Positions 8,772-17,834 of a stretch of 64,000 bases of DNA are shown piece by piece; within the stretch, counting starts at the first letter, position 1; every line of letters starts with the position of its first letter. The notes under the pieces were generated by a model, which worked only from the letters and a program-made list of their open reading frames with translations, was not told the origin of the DNA and did not search any database. Source of the stretch: Cognatundibacterium rugosum (GTDB lineage Bacteria; Pseudomonadota; Gammaproteobacteria; Burkholderiales; Burkholderiaceae_D). The translations under genes and the position numbers were made by a program. Location of the stretch: positions 62,001 to 126,000 of the forward strand of contig NZ_JACOGG010000008.1 in the NCBI RefSeq assembly GCF_014284365.1. The letters run 5' to 3'.

Positions 8772-9296
8772 TTAAACGATGCGTTTAAGTTCAGTTTTAT
8801 AGAGCTGGCCGCGTTGCGCATAATTGGCAGTGTTTTTGTGCATGCCCGCAATGTCCTGTTCTGTCAGCTGGCGTACAGCCTTGGCCGGCGAGCCTATGAT
8901 CAGGGAGTTATCCGGGAATTCCTTCCCCTCTGTGACCAGGGCACCGGCACCGACCAGACAATTTTTTCCTATCTTCGCGCCGTTCAGTATGACTGCCTGG
9001 ATGCCGATCAGCGAACCTTCACCGATGGTGCAGCCGTGCAGCATGGCCTGATGACCGATGGTGACATTGCGGGCGACGGTCAGCGGATAACCGGGATCGG
9101 TGTGCAAGATACAGCCTTCCTGCACATTGCTGTTTTCACCAATATGAATAAGCTCATTATCGCCGCGCAGGGTGACGTCAAACCAGATGCTGGCTTTGGC
9201 ATCAATGTTGACTTTACCGATGACTTTTGCCGTATCCGTGATGTAGGCAGATGCGTCGATATCGGGCGTTTGATCGCCTAATTGGTAGATGGGCAT
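8772..9296 (-). CDS. Gamma-carbonic-anhydrase-like hexapeptide-repeat protein (YrdA family, 174 aa)
   Basis: Left-handed beta-helix trimer of the YrdA/CaiE/PaaY class. The sequence shows successive hexapeptide turns (VIGKVNIDAKASIWFDV, TIGHQAMLHGCTIGEGSLIG, KIGKNCLVGAGALV) and the metal-site histidines in ILHTDP and IGHQAMLHG. I start it at ATG 9296 (MPIYQLGDQTP), which has GGA 8-10 bases upstream; an extension to 9431 would give a non-conserved N-terminus crossing the divergent gene. Carbonic anhydrase activity is not assured in this subfamily. Confidence 0.88.
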   Translation of the reverse strand: MPIYQLGDQTPDIDASAYITDTAKVIGKVNIDAKASIWFDVTLRGDNELIHIGENSNVQEGCILHTDPGYPLTVARNVTIGHQAMLHGCTIGEGSLIGIQAVILNGAKIGKNCLVGAGALVTEGKEFPDNSLIIGSPAKAVRQLTEQDIAGMHKNTANYAQRGQLYKTELKRIV

Positions 9297-9326
9297 GATT
9301 TTTCCGTAAAATAGCGGCTCATGAAA

Positions 9327-9359
9327 CACATCAGTGCAAGTACCTTGAGCACTGATGTG
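9327..9359. promoter_or_regulatory. Perfect 11-bp dyad between divergent genes
   Basis: CACATCAGTGC (9327-9337) and GCACTGATGTG (9349-9359) with an 11-base spacer. It lies in the 119-base gap between the gamma-CA-like gene (minus) and the DUF455 gene (plus), a good place for a shared operator. Confidence 0.45.
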
Positions 9360-9415
9360 ACGTAAACCCCTTATTTTAACGCTCCGCGTACGATATTGCC
9401 GGAGTCTTTCAAAAC

Positions 9416-10228
9416 ATGCGCCATTTTCCAAGCACTGCCCCCGAATTACGCCAGCTTGCCTTACAAGTATTATTACAGACCGATCCTGAGGAAAAATGCC
9501 GGCTGGCGCTCGCGATTGCAGATGATGTGACGCTGAACGGACAGGCTGAACTGAATGAGCCGGATGGCATCCCGGGTCGCCCTGTGCGTCCTGAACTGGT
9601 GCCGCCGGGTCAGGTAGGCAGGCGTGCCATGCATACTGTTGAGGGCAGGGCAGTGCTGATCCATGCGTTGGCGCATATCGAACTGAATGCGATTAATCTG
9701 GCTGCAGACATACTGTGGCGTTTTGCCGGTTTGCCGGAACAGTTTTACCGCGACTGGTTGCGCGTGATGAAGGAAGAGGCGTATCACTTTCAGTTACTTA
9801 GCGATCATTTGCAGCAGCAGGGGTATCACTATGGTGACTTCACTGCGCATAACAGTTTATGGGAAATGGCAGCCAAGACCAGGCAGGATCTGATCGCACG
9901 GCTGGCGTTGGTGCCACGTACGCTGGAGGCGCGCGGCCTGGATGTGACACCGGGTGTGGCGGTCAAGCTGGCACAGGCCGGAGATGCACGCGCTGCCGAG
10001 ATATTAGGCATTATTTATCGCGATGAAATCGGTCATGTCGCAATCGGTAATCGCTGGTATCTGCATTTCTGTACAGAACAGGGCCTGGATCCGGTCGCTT
10101 TGTATCCTAGGCTGGCATTGCAATACAAAGCCCCCCGTTTGCGTGGTCCCTTTAATCTGGAGGCAAGGCGTACCGCTGGTTTCAGTGATAAGGAATTGCA
10201 ACTGATGCAGCAAGCGGATCAGCCCTAG
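9416..10228 (+). CDS. DUF455 ferritin-like protein (270 aa)
   Basis: Four-helix-bundle protein of the ferritin-like superfamily (Pfam DUF455), related in fold to the MiaE-type tRNA hydroxylases. Candidate di-iron ligands are visible in HALAHIELNAINLAADILWRF, in MKEEAYHFQLLSDHL and in YRDEIGHVAIGNRWYLHFC. This gives the E..ExxH twice pattern. The substrate is unknown. It starts at ATG 9416, divergent from the hexapeptide gene. No partner gene in the neighbourhood indicates a pathway. Confidence 0.85.
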   Translation: MRHFPSTAPELRQLALQVLLQTDPEEKCRLALAIADDVTLNGQAELNEPDGIPGRPVRPELVPPGQVGRRAMHTVEGRAVLIHALAHIELNAINLAADILWRFAGLPEQFYRDWLRVMKEEAYHFQLLSDHLQQQGYHYGDFTAHNSLWEMAAKTRQDLIARLALVPRTLEARGLDVTPGVAVKLAQAGDARAAEILGIIYRDEIGHVAIGNRWYLHFCTEQGLDPVALYPRLALQYKAPRLRGPFNLEARRTAGFSDKELQLMQQADQP

Positions 10229-10383
10229 TGGTGTACCCGGCAAAGTGGGGGGGGAAGGCCGTAAAAAAACGCACCTTAAGGTAAAGGAGGGTAAAGGAGC
10301 AAGGCAGTTTCCATCCTCAGGATTCAGTTTGATTTGGTTTTTCTGTTTTAAGCCCCATTTCTGAACGTATTCACTGAAAACTG

Positions 10384-13152
10384 TTAATTGCTTGCTGTTT
10401 CCCTTAAATGCCTGATTTTCTGTTTCAGCTCGGGCACGCAGGACCCGCATCGTGTGCCGCACCCCAGCGTCTGCTGTAAATTTTGTAGCAACTGCTGTTC
10501 CTCGTAGGCGCTTGCCGGCACCTGCTGCTTTTGCAGAAACTGGCTGATGCTGGATGCGCTAACCCCCATACATTGACAAATCTGCGTCACAGCGACTGTG
10601 GCCTTACCGTCGGGCGCTTGCTGCTGAAACAGTTGGCTTGCAGGTACATTGACCGTTACCTGCGTTGTCAACCAAACGCTGAGCCAGTCTGGCAAAGTTT
10701 GTGTGCCAAATTGCAGAACTGTTTGTAGTTGTTGCTGTGCCAGACGGACCAGGCGGGTGCTGCGTTGGCTGTCACTATATTGCATGACGTCCGGCGAGTT
10801 CAGCTCAAACAGCTGTTTTAAAGCATGTAGGAGTTGGTGATCAGGCGCGTTCATCACAGCAAACACGCTGAGCCCTTTTGCTACGGCGCCAAACGGTATG
10901 CATTCTGCATACGGCAGATGGCCTAATAGCCGCCTGCATTCTTTTTGTTTTTCGTGCGCAGAATCAGGTTTAAGCCAGCTGGTGATTGATAAACGCCATG
11001 GGAATTCTTGTTTACGCAGGCTGACCGTCGTATATTTTAGTTCGGGTTGGCGAGATTGCGGATCGAGTGCAGGGCTAACCAGCGTGTTGACGCCATAAGC
11101 GGTTTGTCCATCTTCGTATCCCCATACGTATTCCTCTCCCCAGTGCATAGGTAACCACAGCAAACCGGGGCGTAATGCAGGGTTGCCGATGATCCGCCAA
11201 TACTGCTGGCCGCGTTGATTACTGATGTGAACCATATCTCCATCCTGCAATAAGCGGGATTGCATATCCGCGGGGTGCATTTCCAGGAACGGTTGAGGCT
11301 GATGGGAAAAGGCTGCATTGTTAGCGCCGGTACGACTCATGCCATGCCACTGATCGCGTATGCGGCCGGTAGACAGAATAAATGGAGTACGTGGTGTGAC
11401 TTTATCCTGCGCTGATTGATACGGTGTTTCGATCAGCCTGGCTTTACCGTCTGCATGCTGAAAGCGGAAGTCTGTGTATAAACGCGGTTTGCCGCTTGTT
11501 TGTCCGGTTGGACAGGGCCACTGCTGCGGATGCTGTTCCAGCATTGCATAGCTGAGACCGGTGATGTCGAGATCCTGGCCTCGGGTCAGTTCCCGGTGTT
11601 CGTTCCAGATCTGTTGAGGTCCCTCGTAGCTGAGCTTCAAATTTTTCTTAAGCGGGAAATGCTGTTGTATCGCTTGTCCTATCTGACTCGCAATCCACCA
11701 ATCTGGTTTAGCCATACCGGGAGGAGAGATCGCTGCACGTACCCGCGAAATACGGCGTTCGGAATTCGTGACAGTGCCTTCTTTTTCACCCCAACTTGCT
11801 GCGGGTAACAGGATGTCTGCATAGCGACAGGTAGCTGTATCTGCAAATGCTTCCTGGACGATCACCAGTTCAGCGGCTTCAAGTGCGGCTCTGACTTGTG
11901 CTTGCGCTGGCAATGATTGCGCGGGATTGGTGCAGACTATCCAGAGTATACGTATCCTGCCGTTGCGTACTGCCTCAAACATGTCAACGGCCGTGCTGCC
12001 AGCCTGATCTGGCAGAGTGTCGATTCCCCACGCAGCAGCCACTTCGGCCCGGTCTGCAGGATTTTGTATGTCTCTGTGTCCACACAATAAGGTTGACATG
12101 CTGCCTGTTTCCCGTCCCCCCATCGCATTGGGTTGCCCGGTCAGCGAAAATGGCCCCGTACCTGGCCGTCCAATCTGGGCGGTAATCAAATGCAGATTGA
12201 TCAATGCACTGTTTTTTGCAGTCCCTGAGGATGACTGATTCAAGCCTTGGCAATACAGCGACAAACTTGCCGGTGCCTTGTAAAACCATTCAGCCAGCTG
12301 GTGCAGATCCTCGGGTTTTACACCACAGACCGAAGCGGTATATTCCGGCGTGTAACTGCGTACACTGTTACGTAATTCGGTAAAGCCAGTGGTGTGTGCA
12401 TCTATCCAGTCTTGCCGTATCCAGCCTTCCCACAGGCAGATGTGTAGCAGGCCGTTAAGCAATGCCACATCTGTGCCGGGTTTAATCGCCAAATGAAGGT
12501 CTGCGTCCTGTGCACTGTCGGTACGGCGAGGGTCTACCACGACAACTTTCATTTGCGGTCGTTTGTGACGCGCTGCTTCCAGTCTGCGATACAGCACCGG
12601 ATGTGCATAGGCTGGATTGGCGCCGATGATCAGCACCAGGTCGGCACAATCCAGATCTTCATAATTGCATGGCGGTGCGTCACTGCCCAATGATTGTTTA
12701 TAACCAGCCACTGCGCTGGACATGCACAGGCGGGAATTGCTATCTATTTGATTGGTGCCAATAAGACCCCGGGCCAGCTTATTGAACAGATAGTAGTCTT
12801 CTGTCAGTAACTGTCCGGAGACATAAAAGCCTATGCTATCGGGCCCATATTGCCGTACGGTGCTGACAATGCGGCTGGCCATCAGCGCAGTTACTGTATT
12901 CCAGTCAGCATGTTGCAAAGTTTCATTACGGTGCTGCCTTAGCATGGGGGTGTGCAAACGTCGATGGGCCTGGATCAATGGTGTGCTGGTCAGATGCAGT
13001 TGACTGCCTTTGCTGCACAATCTGCCAAAATTAGCCGGATGGTCGGGGTCGCCACGTACGCCGGTGATTTGATTACCAGACGCGCTGATGAGTACGCCAC
13101 AACCAACACCACAATAACAGCAGGTGCTTCTGGTTTCAGTAATCACTGACAT
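10384..13152 (-). CDS. nasA: Assimilatory nitrate reductase, catalytic subunit with C-terminal Bfd-type [2Fe-2S] domain (922 aa)
   Basis: Reduces nitrate to nitrite in the cytoplasm using Mo-bis-MGD. The N-terminal [4Fe-4S] ligands are C11, C14, C18 and C46 (CYCGVGC, RLCSKGS). Molybdopterin oxidoreductase segments follow, including NSRLCMSSAVAGYKQSLGSD, SLYCQGLNQSSSGT and the pterin-binding C-terminal region (TGRIRDQWHGMSRTG). The last ~65 residues are a Bfd-like [2Fe-2S] domain with C859, C861, C902 and C905, as in NasA/NarB fusions that take electrons directly from a flavoprotein or ferredoxin. It is the last gene of the nitrate operon, 131 bases after nirD. Family lengths of 880-930 aa agree. 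Confidence 0.95.
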   Translation of the reverse strand: MSVITETRSTCCYCGVGCGVLISASGNQITGVRGDPDHPANFGRLCSKGSQLHLTSTPLIQAHRRLHTPMLRQHRNETLQHADWNTVTALMASRIVSTVRQYGPDSIGFYVSGQLLTEDYYLFNKLARGLIGTNQIDSNSRLCMSSAVAGYKQSLGSDAPPCNYEDLDCADLVLIIGANPAYAHPVLYRRLEAARHKRPQMKVVVVDPRRTDSAQDADLHLAIKPGTDVALLNGLLHICLWEGWIRQDWIDAHTTGFTELRNSVRSYTPEYTASVCGVKPEDLHQLAEWFYKAPASLSLYCQGLNQSSSGTAKNSALINLHLITAQIGRPGTGPFSLTGQPNAMGGRETGSMSTLLCGHRDIQNPADRAEVAAAWGIDTLPDQAGSTAVDMFEAVRNGRIRILWIVCTNPAQSLPAQAQVRAALEAAELVIVQEAFADTATCRYADILLPAASWGEKEGTVTNSERRISRVRAAISPPGMAKPDWWIASQIGQAIQQHFPLKKNLKLSYEGPQQIWNEHRELTRGQDLDITGLSYAMLEQHPQQWPCPTGQTSGKPRLYTDFRFQHADGKARLIETPYQSAQDKVTPRTPFILSTGRIRDQWHGMSRTGANNAAFSHQPQPFLEMHPADMQSRLLQDGDMVHISNQRGQQYWRIIGNPALRPGLLWLPMHWGEEYVWGYEDGQTAYGVNTLVSPALDPQSRQPELKYTTVSLRKQEFPWRLSITSWLKPDSAHEKQKECRRLLGHLPYAECIPFGAVAKGLSVFAVMNAPDHQLLHALKQLFELNSPDVMQYSDSQRSTRLVRLAQQQLQTVLQFGTQTLPDWLSVWLTTQVTVNVPASQLFQQQAPDGKATVAVTQICQCMGVSASSISQFLQKQQVPASAYEEQQLLQNLQQTLGCGTRCGSCVPELKQKIRHLRETASN

Positions 13153-13283
13153 GGTTAACTTTCTCTTCTTAGCTTTTGTTGTTTAGGGCTGGCGCAACGG
13201 ACATCGTTGACACGCGTTATTTCCTGACGCATTCAAGGGTTGCGCAGTCTTGCTGCGACAACTTTGCGTAAGTCCTGTGTCAA

Positions 13284-13619
13284 TCAATGGCCCAGACAAC
13301 GCAATTCAGTCTCATCCAACAAAACTTGTCCTTCTTCCAGCCGTACTTGAAAACGTGCTGCGCAACCCTGATCCGGTGCGATGGCAGATCCCGATTCCAG
13401 GTTGATATGCCAGTTGTGAAGCGGGCAGGCTACGTTGTCACCAACCAGCATGCCCTGTGACAATGGGCCACCTTTGTGTGGGCAGCGGTCAACCAGAGCA
13501 AAGACGCGGTTGTCACCAGTACGGAACAGGGCGACATCGGGCAAACCGGTTCTTTGCAATACCCTTGCCCCGTGTTGGGGAATGTCACTCACCAGGCAAA
13601 TAATTTTCCATTCAGACAT
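13284..13619 (-). CDS. nirD: Nitrite reductase (NADH) small subunit with intact Rieske ligands (111 aa)
   Basis: Partner of NirB in assimilatory reduction of nitrite to ammonium. The Rieske-like fold carries C46/H48 (CPHKGG) and C65/H68 (CPLHNW), a full [2Fe-2S] ligand set. Some NirD proteins, such as the enterobacterial one, lack these ligands. The start at 13619 lies 18 bases downstream of the nirB stop, so translation is probably coupled. Confidence 0.94.
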   Translation of the reverse strand: MSEWKIICLVSDIPQHGARVLQRTGLPDVALFRTGDNRVFALVDRCPHKGGPLSQGMLVGDNVACPLHNWHINLESGSAIAPDQGCAARFQVRLEEGQVLLDETELRCLGH

Positions 13620-13637
13620 GATGATTTGCTTTCCTCT

Positions 13638-16067
13638 TCAGAGATTAAGTGCAACAAACTGGCGCGTGTCGACTTGAGCAGCCTGAGGCTGATGCCAGGG
13701 GTCAGCTTCCTGACTCAAGGCAAACAGTAACTCTTCATACAGAGCACGTCGTTTTTCTGCTTGCTCCAAAATGACCGATTTCACATAGTCCAGTCCGACC
13801 CGGTTCACAAAATGTACGGTACGTTCCAGATACCAGCCTTCCTGACGATAGAGTTGCAGGAATGCGCCAGTAAATTCCATCACTTCCGCGGCAGTTTTAA
13901 CTTTGACCAGAAATTGTGCGACTTCGGTTTTGATACCGCCATTTCCTGCTACATAAATTTCCCAGCCGGAGTCAACTCCAATCACGCCGACATCTTTGAT
14001 ACCCGCCTCAGCACAATTACGTGGGCATCCGGATACCGCCAGTTTTACTTTGTGAGGGGCATACATGCGGGCCAAAGCATGTTCGAGCTGTTTTCCCATC
14101 GCGGTTGAATCCTGGGTGCCGAAGCGGCACCATTCACTGCCGACACAGGTTTTGACTGTGCGTAATCCCTTGGCATAAGCCAGACCGGATGGCATACCCA
14201 GATCGGCCCAAACCTTGGGCAAATCCTGTTTTTGGACGCCCAGTAAGTCGATGCGCTGACCACCCGTGACTTTAACGGTAGGTATCTGATATTTATCCAC
14301 CACATCAGCGATGCGACGCAAATCAGCAGCAGTCGTTTCACCTCCCCACATGCGGGGAATGACAGAATAGCTGCCATCTCTCTGAATATTGGCGTGCGAA
14401 CGCTCGTTGATCATTCTGGATTGCGGATCATCCACGGCTTCATGTGGCCAGGTTGATATCAGGTAATAATTCAATGCGGGACGACAACTGGTGCAGCCGT
14501 CAGCGCTGCGCCACTGAAGTCGTTGTTGAATCGCCGGAATGGTAAGCAGATGGTGTTCCCGAATGGCGCTGCGTACTTCTGCATGTGTTAAGTCCGTGCA
14601 GTGACACAGCGCTTTATTACGCGGATTCGCTGAGTAATCACCACCTGCGGTACTGACGAGGATTTGCTCCACCAAGCCGGTACAAGAACCACAAGAGGCA
14701 GAAGCCTTGGTATGTTTGCGCACATCTTCTAGTGTGAATAAACCTTGCTCCCGAATCGCTTTGACTATCGTCCCTTTGCAAACGCCGTTGCAGCCACAGA
14801 CCTCTGCGCTGTCTGACATCGCTGCCGCCAAGGTTTGGCCTGCGTGACCGGTGTCGCCGGTTCCCGACTCACCGAACATCAGATGGTCGCGGATGGTGCT
14901 GATGTCTTTACCTTCGCGTAGCAGACGAAAGTACCAGGCCCCGTCTGCTGTATCTCCATATAAACAGGCACCAATCAGTTTGTCGTTTTGTATGACCAGC
15001 TTTTTATAAATGCCGCCGTTCGGGTCAGATAAAACGATTTCTTCCTTGCCTTCGCCCCCCATAAAATCACCGGCAGAAAATAAATCTATTCCTGTAACCT
15101 TTAATTTGGTCGAAGTAACTGACCCCTGGTAACGTCCGATCCCGAATTGCGCCAGGTGATTGGCACAGACTTTAGCCATGTCAAACAAGGGAGCGACCAG
15201 GCCATAGGCGATGCCACGATGGCTGACACATTCGCCCACCGCATAAATGCGCGGATCAAAAGTTTGCATGGTGTCGTTCACGACGATGCCACGTTGGCAA
15301 TGCAGGCCAGCGGCTTCTGCCAGCGCCGTGTTTGGACGTATTCCGACCGCCATGACAACCAGATCGGCAGCCACCTCAGATGCATCGCTGAAGCGCACGG
15401 CACGCACCCGTCCTTGTTCGTCGCCGAGCAAAGAAGCCGTGTTTTTACCTAACAGGAATTGCAGACCTTTTTGCTCCAGCGATTGCTGTAACAAGCCTGC
15501 CGCAACCGGATCAAGTTGGCGTTCCATTAACCAGCCTGGCAAATGAACTACGCTGACGGTCATGCCACGCTGGCGCAGGCCGTTCGCAGCTTCCAGTCCC
15601 AGCAAACCACCACCGATGACGACTGCATTCGGGTATTGTTGGGCAGTCTGTATCATTGTTTCGGTGTCAGCAATGTCGCGATAGGCGATCACTCCTTGCA
15701 GATCATTCCCGGGGACCGGTAGCATAAAAGGGGTAGAGCCAGTCGCCAGCAATAGACGATCATAAGGTGTAACGCTGCCATCATCGGCGATGACTTCACG
15801 TTTTACCCTATCTATGACTGTAATGGTCGTGCCGGTACGTAAGTTAATCTTGTTTTCGCGGTACCATTCCCAATCGTTCAGAATGATATCCTTCAGAGTC
15901 TGTTCACCAGCTAATACAGGTGATAGCAAAATACGGTTATAGTTGGGCCAGGGCTCACTGCCGAATACAGTGATGTCGTAGAGGTCGGGCGCCAGCTTCA
16001 GCAACTCTTCGATAGTCCGTATGCCGGCCATGCCATTGCCGATCAGAACCAGGCGTAGTTTTTTCAT
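13638..16067 (-). CDS. nirB: Nitrite reductase (NADH) large subunit (809 aa)
   Basis: Siroheme/[4Fe-4S]/FAD enzyme giving ammonium from nitrite. Order of domains: FAD/NAD-binding pyridine nucleotide oxidoreductase (VLIGNGMAGIRTIEELL at the start, VVIGGGLLGLEAANGLRQRG near 145), two Bfd [2Fe-2S] segments (CGCNGVCKG..CGSCTGL and CHCTDL..CTSCRPA), then a ferredoxin-like half and the siroheme/4Fe-4S site with TCVGSEWCRFG and VSGCPRNCAEAG. I start at ATG 16067 (MKKLRLVLIG) because GAAGGAAG stands 5-10 bases upstream; the longer frame adds an unrelated tail overlapping nrtD. It follows nrtD by 16 bases in one operon. Confidence 0.96.
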   Translation of the reverse strand: MKKLRLVLIGNGMAGIRTIEELLKLAPDLYDITVFGSEPWPNYNRILLSPVLAGEQTLKDIILNDWEWYRENKINLRTGTTITVIDRVKREVIADDGSVTPYDRLLLATGSTPFMLPVPGNDLQGVIAYRDIADTETMIQTAQQYPNAVVIGGGLLGLEAANGLRQRGMTVSVVHLPGWLMERQLDPVAAGLLQQSLEQKGLQFLLGKNTASLLGDEQGRVRAVRFSDASEVAADLVVMAVGIRPNTALAEAAGLHCQRGIVVNDTMQTFDPRIYAVGECVSHRGIAYGLVAPLFDMAKVCANHLAQFGIGRYQGSVTSTKLKVTGIDLFSAGDFMGGEGKEEIVLSDPNGGIYKKLVIQNDKLIGACLYGDTADGAWYFRLLREGKDISTIRDHLMFGESGTGDTGHAGQTLAAAMSDSAEVCGCNGVCKGTIVKAIREQGLFTLEDVRKHTKASASCGSCTGLVEQILVSTAGGDYSANPRNKALCHCTDLTHAEVRSAIREHHLLTIPAIQQRLQWRSADGCTSCRPALNYYLISTWPHEAVDDPQSRMINERSHANIQRDGSYSVIPRMWGGETTAADLRRIADVVDKYQIPTVKVTGGQRIDLLGVQKQDLPKVWADLGMPSGLAYAKGLRTVKTCVGSEWCRFGTQDSTAMGKQLEHALARMYAPHKVKLAVSGCPRNCAEAGIKDVGVIGVDSGWEIYVAGNGGIKTEVAQFLVKVKTAAEVMEFTGAFLQLYRQEGWYLERTVHFVNRVGLDYVKSVILEQAEKRRALYEELLFALSQEADPWHQPQAAQVDTRQFVALNL

Positions 16068-16083
16068 CTTAACTTCCTTCGTT

Positions 16084-16911
16084 TCAGGTCGCTTGACTAG
16101 CAGGGATTTGCTGGCGGTGGTACAGAAACTCCAACACAGCGCTACGACAGCGCTGATATTCACTGTCATGTGAAAGGGCGACCCGGTCACGCGGGCGTGG
16201 CAGATCCACGCTCATAATCTCGCCTATGGTTGCCGCAGGCCCGTTGGTAAGCATGACGATGCGGTCGGACAGCAAGACAGCCTCGTCCACATCATGTGTG
16301 ACCATCACAACGGTGGAACCGGTTTTTGCCACAATATTGAGTAATTCGTCCTGAAGATGTGCGCGGGTAAGTGCATCGAGTGCACCAAAAGGTTCATCCA
16401 TCAGCAGTACTTGCGGTTGCATCGCCAGTGCCCGTGCGATACCGACGCGTTGTTTCATGCCTCCGGAAATTTCATGTGGACGTTTTTTTGATGCATGTGC
16501 CAATCCGACCAATGCCAGTGCCGCGTCGGTACGTTCACGTAATTTGAGCACGGACTCTTTCCTGGAAAAGACCTTTTCTACGCCCAGATAAACATTTTCA
16601 AAACAGGTCAGCCAAGGTAACAGAGAGTGATTCTGAAAAACGACAGCCCGTTCAGGGCCAGGCCCCCTTACTTCACGTTGAGCGCATAACAGGGTGCCGC
16701 TGCTGGCATTGATTAGTCCGGCAATCAGATTCAGTAAGGTCGATTTGCCGCAGCCGGAATGGCCAATCAGCGTAATGCATTCACCCCGGCGAATGGTCAG
16801 GTCTATGTCTTTTAATGCATGGAATTGTTTACCTTTGCTATTGAAATACATATTCACATCTTGGATCTCGATGTATTTCTTATCAATGGTGGTCGTGAGT
16901 TGTTCTGTCAT
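16084..16911 (-). CDS. nrtD: Nitrate ABC transporter, ATP-binding protein (275 aa)
   Basis: Energises nitrate uptake. Walker [11 protein letters not shown]-loop [12 protein letters not shown] signature SGGMKQR, Walker [14 protein letters not shown] and the H-loop [10 protein letters not shown] are all present, in the NitT/TauT ABC subfamily. The start overlaps the region right after the nrtB stop (1 base between), giving tight coupling. There is no C-terminal NrtA-like domain as in cyanobacterial NrtC. Confidence 0.93.
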   Translation of the reverse strand: MTEQLTTTIDKKYIEIQDVNMYFNSKGKQFHALKDIDLTIRRGECITLIGHSGCGKSTLLNLIAGLINASSGTLLCAQREVRGPGPERAVVFQNHSLLPWLTCFENVYLGVEKVFSRKESVLKLRERTDAALALVGLAHASKKRPHEISGGMKQRVGIARALAMQPQVLLMDEPFGALDALTRAHLQDELLNIVAKTGSTVVMVTHDVDEAVLLSDRIVMLTNGPAATIGEIMSVDLPRPRDRVALSHDSEYQRCRSAVLEFLYHRQQIPASQAT

Positions 16912-16912
16912 C

Positions 16913-17824
16913 TTAAGCTCCGCTGTCTTCGAAGGTCACCAGTTTTGCAAGCAGCACCAGCATTTGCTCCAGTACCAGTCCAACCAGACCGATAACGATG
17001 ATGGCAATTAAAATATGCTTCACATTGAGGTTGTTCCACTCATCCCAAATCCAAAAGCCTATCCCTACACCTCCTGTCAGCATTTCCGCCGCCACGATGA
17101 CCAGCCATGCCGTGCCAATAGCCAGTCTGACTCCGGTCAGCAAATAGGGGAGTACCGCTGGGAATAGAATTTTGCTCAGAATTTTCCATTCACTGAGATT
17201 GAGTACTTTGGCGACATTCAGATAGTCTTGTGGAACACGCTGCACCCCGATCGCTGTATTGATGATCAACGGCCAAATTGAACAAATAAAAATGGACCAG
17301 ATGGCGGCCGGATCTGCTGCTTTGAAAATCAGCAGGCCGATAGGTAACCAGGCGAGCGGTGACACGGGTTTTAGCAAGCTGATCAATGGTTGACACATCC
17401 GGTAAGCAAACGTGGAGCGTCCCGTTAAAAAGCCCAGCGGAATACCGATCAAGGCTGCCAGACCAAAACCGAGTCCGACCCGTTTTAATGAGGCAAATAT
17501 ATTCCAGCCTATCCCTTGGTCATTCGGTCCACGTTGATAAAATGGGTCGCTGAAAATAAGTAGTGCTTCATTCCATGTCTGTAATGGACTGGGAATGCCG
17601 GTATTTTTAAATGAAATGATTTGCCATGCCAAAATCAGCAATGCCAGACCCGCAGCAGGCGGGGCTGCGTGCAAAATAAAACCGCGTATCGACAATGCAC
17701 GTAAGCGTAAGGCGAAGAGTGTTTTTTCCTGAGTCTCCCGCTCTGTACGAATAGGTCTTTGTTGATCTGCAGACGGATCTGCCGGGGTGGTAGCCGGCGT
17801 GATGGCGCTCAGGGATTTACTCAT
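16913..17824 (-). CDS. nrtB: Nitrate ABC transporter permease (303 aa)
   Basis: Inner-membrane permease of the NrtB family with about six membrane segments after a polar N-terminal ~65 residues. The EAA-type cytoplasmic loop reads [19 protein letters not shown] then [20 protein letters not shown] place the start at ATG 17824 ([10 protein letters not shown]), where GAGGAA has 6-base spacing; ATG 17830 would abut that site and the longest frame overlaps nrtA. It lies 10 bases after the nrtA stop. Confidence 0.92.
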   Translation of the reverse strand: MSKSLSAITPATTPADPSADQQRPIRTERETQEKTLFALRLRALSIRGFILHAAPPAAGLALLILAWQIISFKNTGIPSPLQTWNEALLIFSDPFYQRGPNDQGIGWNIFASLKRVGLGFGLAALIGIPLGFLTGRSTFAYRMCQPLISLLKPVSPLAWLPIGLLIFKAADPAAIWSIFICSIWPLIINTAIGVQRVPQDYLNVAKVLNLSEWKILSKILFPAVLPYLLTGVRLAIGTAWLVIVAAEMLTGGVGIGFWIWDEWNNLNVKHILIAIIVIGLVGLVLEQMLVLLAKLVTFEDSGA

Positions 17825-17834
17825 GATCATTTCC

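Noticed and set aside
15147-15546. Plus-strand frames inside nirB
   Set aside because: Shadows of the conserved nirB reading frame.
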